DNA of 9,103 nucleotides from Candidatus Aminicenantota bacterium. GTDB lineage: Bacteria > Acidobacteriota > Aminicenantia > Aminicenantales > Saccharicenantaceae. The DNA is taken from NCBI GenBank assembly GCA_022867105.1, contig JALHVH010000412.1, positions 1-9,103 on the forward strand. Direction: 5' to 3'. The notes beneath the pieces are model-generated. The model made no database searches, had not been told where the DNA came from, and saw only the letters and a list, made by a program, of their open reading frames with translations. Position 1 is the first letter of the stretch, and every line of letters begins with the position of its first letter. The position numbers were made by a program, and so were the translations under genes. This document shows positions 6,745-9,103 of the stretch, one piece after another.

Positions 6745-7737
6745 TCAGGATCGAGCTTTCTTGAGGATGGACGAGATCTCCTCGACGAGGGGCTTCGATC
6801 CGACGTAGAGGGCCGTGCGCTGGTGCGGTTTCTCAGGGACGATGCTTAGGATCGGCATCCCCTCCTCGTCCACGGCGCTCCCGCCCGCTTCACAGCACAT
6901 GAAGGAGACCACGGCCGCCTCGTACATGAGGCGCAATTTTCCCTTCGGCCTGTTCTTGGCCGGGTCCGGATGGTTGACGATCGCCGGGTAGAGGAACAGC
7001 CCGCCGTTGGTCAGGATCCGGTGAAAGTCCCCGGCCAGGGCGCCGAGATATCGGAAGCCGTATCTCTTCTCTTTTTCCGTGATCCATTCCCGTATCGGTT
7101 CAGCGAACGTCCCCCGGTTCGCTGAATTGAAGGACAGCTCCCATGTTTTCGGGTTCTCGGGCAGAACCATCCGCGTGGGCTTGACATAGTTCATGACCTC
7201 GTCGATATGGAACCGCCAGCAACCGGCGTTCCTCAAAGCGAGGGTGAACGTCCCGGTGGGGATGACGAACATGCCTGCGGCGATGTACTCGTGGCCCGCC
7301 CTGAGGTGCAGGTCTTCAGGTCCATCGAGGTTCCTCTTGGCGATGCCGAAGAGAAAGCCGACGGGCAGGTTGTGGGGGACGTTTGAGGAACCATCCATCG
7401 GATCGTAGTAGATGAAGTACCGGCCGCCCTCGAGGTTCATCGGGATGATCTCTTTTTCCTCTTCGCTGACGGCATGAATGACCCGCCCGGAGCTTCCGAC
7501 GTAGTGCTTCACGACATCGTTGGCGATCTGGTCCATCTGGAGGACCTCCTCGCCCTGGACGTTGGTCGAGCCGGCCAGTCCCAGGCTGCCGCGCAGCGCC
7601 CCGGTCAGGTAGTAGTGCTGGATGCGCTTGGCGGCATTGAGGATGGAGTTCATCAGGATCAGGAAATGATAGGTCCTGTTGTGGCGTTCCTGGTGTTCCA
7701 GCAGGAAGTCCATGAATGTCTCTTCGAATCGAAGCAT
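6745..7737 (-). CDS. fbp: Class I fructose-1,6-bisphosphatase
   Basis: This enzyme hydrolyses fructose 1,6-bisphosphate to fructose 6-phosphate and phosphate, the committed step of gluconeogenesis and of returning pentose-phosphate carbon to hexose. The 330 residues are normal for class I. Visible motifs are the acidic run SEEEKE (91-96), the signature metal/phosphate motif YDPMDGSSNV (111-120, with Asp112 and Asp115), and GKLRLMYEAA (266-275), where Glu273 matches the metal-binding glutamate. GAGYE-like family segments are also recognisable (RAGHEYIAAG, 146-155). I start at ATG 7737, since GGGAGG lies 5 nt upstream. The in-frame GTG two codons earlier (7741-7743) overlaps that site. It lies downstream of yitT in the same direction, with a 73 bp gap holding a candidate terminator and a weak promoter. 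Functional cooperation with xylB is plausible through central metabolism only. Confidence 0.95.
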   Translation of the reverse strand: MLRFEETFMDFLLEHQERHNRTYHFLILMNSILNAAKRIQHYYLTGALRGSLGLAGSTNVQGEEVLQMDQIANDVVKHYVGSSGRVIHAVSEEEKEIIPMNLEGGRYFIYYDPMDGSSNVPHNLPVGFLFGIAKRNLDGPEDLHLRAGHEYIAAGMFVIPTGTFTLALRNAGCWRFHIDEVMNYVKPTRMVLPENPKTWELSFNSANRGTFAEPIREWITEKEKRYGFRYLGALAGDFHRILTNGGLFLYPAIVNHPDPAKNRPKGKLRLMYEAAVVSFMCCEAGGSAVDEEGMPILSIVPEKPHQRTALYVGSKPLVEEISSILKKARS

Positions 7738-7742
7738 CGGCA

Positions 7743-7748
7743 CCTCCC
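7743..7748 (-). promoter_or_regulatory. Ribosome binding site deciding the fbp start
   Basis: GGGAGG on the minus strand, 5 nt before ATG 7735-7737, is near consensus and correctly spaced. The upstream GTG candidate overlaps its end, so the ATG is preferred. Confidence 0.7.
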
Positions 7749-7763
7749 GGAAAACTTAGGGAT

Positions 7764-7792
7764 TAGTTATCATAAAACGGGAACGAAATCAA
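7764..7792 (-). promoter_or_regulatory. Weak candidate promoter of fbp
   Basis: On the minus strand TTGATT (7787-7792) and TAACTA (7764-7769) are 17 bp apart, giving a leader of roughly 20 nt to the fbp ATG. The -10 match is moderate. The -35 falls in the loop of the candidate yitT terminator, so the two signals overlap. Confidence 0.3.
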
Positions 7793-7800
7793 CATTCCCG
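7773..7800 (-). terminator. Candidate intrinsic terminator after yitT
   Basis: Read on the minus strand, CGGGAA and TTCCCG (7795-7800 and 7778-7783) form a 6-bp stem with an 11-nt loop, followed directly by TTTTAT. The stem is short and the loop large, so termination may be partial. It starts 11 bp after the yitT stop codon. Confidence 0.45.
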
Positions 7801-7810
7801 AGTCTGCCCC

Positions 7811-8683
7811 TCACGTGAACAGGGTGGATTTGAATCCCTTTCCGAGGACGTCATAGGTATCGTTGATGATGACGAAGGCCTGCGGATCGATCTCCTTGAT
7901 GAAGTCCCGGAGCTCGGCCAGCTGCTTGCGGTGGATGACCGTCAGGATGATCTCGCCCTCCCGGTTGAGATAGAGGGACCGCGACTTGAGGGCGGTGCCG
8001 CTTCTTTCGAGCGTGTTCAGGATGAACTTTTCGATCTCCACCGTCCGGTTGGAGGTGATGATGACGAGCTTGGAGTAGTTCCAGCCCTCCAGGATCATGT
8101 CGATGACCTTGGTCGAGATGAAGAGGACGATGTAGCCGTAGAGCGGCGCCTCCAGTTGGCGGAAGGCGAACCCGGAGGCCGAGATGATGACGAAGTCCGT
8201 GATCATGATCCCGAAGCCGATGGAGATCCCCGTGTACTTGCTCACGACCATGCCGACGATGTCCGAGCCTCCCGTCGAGGCGTGTCCCCGGAAGACGATC
8301 CCCAGTCCGAGCCCGAGGAGGATGCCTCCGTAGATGGAGGCCAGGATCTTGTTGTCGGTCGCGGAGGGGATCCTGAGGACCTGGTTGAAGACGTCGATCA
8401 TGACGGACGAGAGCAGCATTCCCGCGAGGCTCTTCAGAACGTACTTCTTGCCCATGGTCCGAAGGCCGAAGACGAAGATGGGAATGTTCAGGACGATGAT
8501 CATCGCGCCGACGGGCAGCTCGAAGAAATAGTTGAGGATGATGGAGACACCCGAGACCCCTCCCGGGACGAAGTGGTGGGGGATGAGGAACAGGGAATAG
8601 GAAAGGCCCATGATCGCGCAGCCGAAGATGATCTGGAGGAAGGGAGCGGTTTTTTTCTTGACGTATCGGAAGGAGGTGGCCAT
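7811..8683 (-). CDS. YitT family membrane protein (two YitT/DUF161 membrane repeats plus DUF2179 domain)
   Basis: The 290-residue inner-membrane protein has the YitT architecture. Five to six hydrophobic helices lie between about 13 and 200 and include the family motifs VPGGVSGVS (39-47) and ASTGGSDIVG (135-144). A soluble C-terminal DUF2179 domain (about 203-290) ends with the typical NDTYDVLGKGF (274-284). The physiological role of the family is not settled; transport has been suggested. I start at ATG 8681-8683. The frame stays open to 8788, but the extra 35 residues lie across the promoter and in the end of the adjacent insertion sequence, and they read as non-conserved. A weak GGACG ribosome site and a promoter at 8703-8731 support the shorter form. 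No functional link to the AOR block is evident. Confidence 0.92.
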   Translation of the reverse strand: MATSFRYVKKKTAPFLQIIFGCAIMGLSYSLFLIPHHFVPGGVSGVSIILNYFFELPVGAMIIVLNIPIFVFGLRTMGKKYVLKSLAGMLLSSVMIDVFNQVLRIPSATDNKILASIYGGILLGLGLGIVFRGHASTGGSDIVGMVVSKYTGISIGFGIMITDFVIISASGFAFRQLEAPLYGYIVLFISTKVIDMILEGWNYSKLVIITSNRTVEIEKFILNTLERSGTALKSRSLYLNREGEIILTVIHRKQLAELRDFIKEIDPQAFVIINDTYDVLGKGFKSTLFT

Positions 8684-8702
8684 GTTCGTCGTCCGGCTTA
8701 TC

Positions 8703-8731
8703 TTATTATCACAGCTACCCGTTGAGGTCAA
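8703..8731 (-). promoter_or_regulatory. Sigma70-like promoter of yitT next to the insertion sequence end
   Basis: On the minus strand TTGACC (8726-8731) and TAATAA (8703-8708) are 17 bp apart. An overlapping TGTGATAAT gives an extended -10 reading with 15 bp spacing. The expected start is about 13-15 nt before ATG 8683. The -35 box is only about 10 bp from the probable insertion sequence end at about 8741. Confidence 0.5.
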
Positions 8732-8737
8732 TGCCAT

Positions 8738-9103
8738 GTATGGGGTCAGGACATCCGTGACACCTGAGCTCTTCGAGTTCTTTTCCACTGGAGATAATAC
8801 TCATAAGGGGTTTGCATGTCCAAAGCCCGATGGGGCCGGATATAGTTATAGCAATATTCATAATGAGCAAGCTGCTTGTTATGCTCTCCGACGTCGAGCG
8901 AGACATCTTCCACTTCGTAAAACTCCTCCCGGTGAGTCCGATTGCTCCTCTCGACACCTCCGTTCATCTCCGGGTGTCGAGGGGGATTAAGGAACAGCCG
9001 GATCTTGGCTCTCCGGCAAGCCTCTTCGAACTGATCCATGAACTCTGAGCCGCCATCGATCTGGATGGCTTTGATCCGGAACGGAAACTTCGTCTTCAGA
9101 TGA
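8738..9103 (-). mobile_element. Right-edge-truncated insertion sequence, 3' end (IS3/IS481-like)
   Basis: The transposase 3' end and a probable terminal sequence beginning TGGGGTCAGGACATCC at 8741 mark one end of an insertion sequence. The transposase stop codon lies within this terminal sequence, as is common in compact elements. The other end, the inverted-repeat partner and any target duplication lie beyond the window, so the boundary (8738-8745) is an estimate. Confidence 0.6.
8746..9102 (-). CDS. DDE transposase, C-terminal part (integrase core, IS3/IS481-like), cut by window edge
   Basis: This gene is open to the right edge, so only the last 118 codons are visible. Reading back past the internal ATG at 9037-9039 adds in-frame residues that include IQIDGGSEF, the second Asp of the DDE triad. 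The Glu follows 34 residues later in NGGVERSNRTHREEF, with an Arg at Glu+7 as in retroviral-type integrase cores. The C-terminal YNYIRPHRALDMQTPYEY is the typical end of IS3/IS481-type transposases. The enzyme would cut and join the element's ends. The visible part has no frameshift or internal stop; whether the whole gene is intact cannot be judged. The exact IS family is not certain. Confidence 0.88.
   Translation of the reverse strand, partial: HLKTKFPFRIKAIQIDGGSEFMDQFEEACRRAKIRLFLNPPRHPEMNGGVERSNRTHREEFYEVEDVSLDVGEHNKQLAHYEYCYNYIRPHRALDMQTPYEYYLQWKRTRRAQVSRMS

Noticed and set aside
6721..6745. Inverted repeat CGGC/GCCG in the convergent gap between the cyclodeaminase-family gene and fbp
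   Set aside because: The stem is imperfect and no T-run follows on either strand, so I do not call it a terminator.
7738..7743. GTG start two codons upstream for fbp
   Set aside because: It overlaps the Shine-Dalgarno sequence GGGAGG, which is ideally placed for the ATG at 7735-7737.
7931..8725. A plus-strand open frame of 264 codons rich in Asp and Glu opposite yitT
   Set aside because: It is the reverse-frame shadow of the hydrophobic YitT codons. It has low-complexity composition and no ribosome site or family match.
8800..9050. Plus-strand open frames over the insertion sequence
   Set aside because: They lie opposite the transposase, whose DDE motifs are clear on the minus strand, and they have no recognisable features.

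Overview
The window is gene-dense, GC-rich bacterial chromosome with seven complete genes, one gene cut by the right edge, and short intergenic gaps. The clear Shine-Dalgarno sites and several sigma70-like promoters fit a bacterium. A tungsten/molybdenum aldehyde:ferredoxin oxidoreductase (AOR) with a four-cluster iron-sulfur partner suggests an anaerobe or facultative anaerobe. No rRNA or other phylogenetic marker is present. A GC-rich uncultured lineage such as Aminicenantes or a deltaproteobacterial relative would be compatible, but this is only an impression.

Left block (about 61-5681, minus strand, transcribed right to left): a ROK-like ASKHA kinase with an unusual N-terminal domain, a Tat-signal 16-cysteine ferredoxin subunit, an AOR-family oxidoreductase and a xylulokinase (XylB). 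The kinase and the ferredoxin gene are each preceded by a good promoter (TTGAAA-18-TATAAT and TTGCAA-17-TATAAT). Ferredoxin and AOR are 12 bp apart, and AOR and xylB overlap by 10 bp. The last three genes are therefore very likely one operon, and the first kinase gene may read through into it. The block looks like a sugar or polyol utilisation module joining phosphorylation to oxidation of an aldehyde, possibly an aldose. The substrate cannot be read from the sequence.

Middle: an ornithine cyclodeaminase/mu-crystallin family NAD(P)-dependent enzyme runs divergently (plus strand, 5723-6694). It converges on a class I fructose-1,6-bisphosphatase (minus strand).

Right: a YitT-family membrane protein (minus strand) lies upstream of fbp, with a small candidate terminator between them. 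Immediately upstream of the yitT promoter is the 3' end of an insertion sequence, seen as the C-terminal part of a DDE transposase that runs off the right edge. There is no gene-free stretch over 300 bp, and I saw no RNA genes or CRISPR array.
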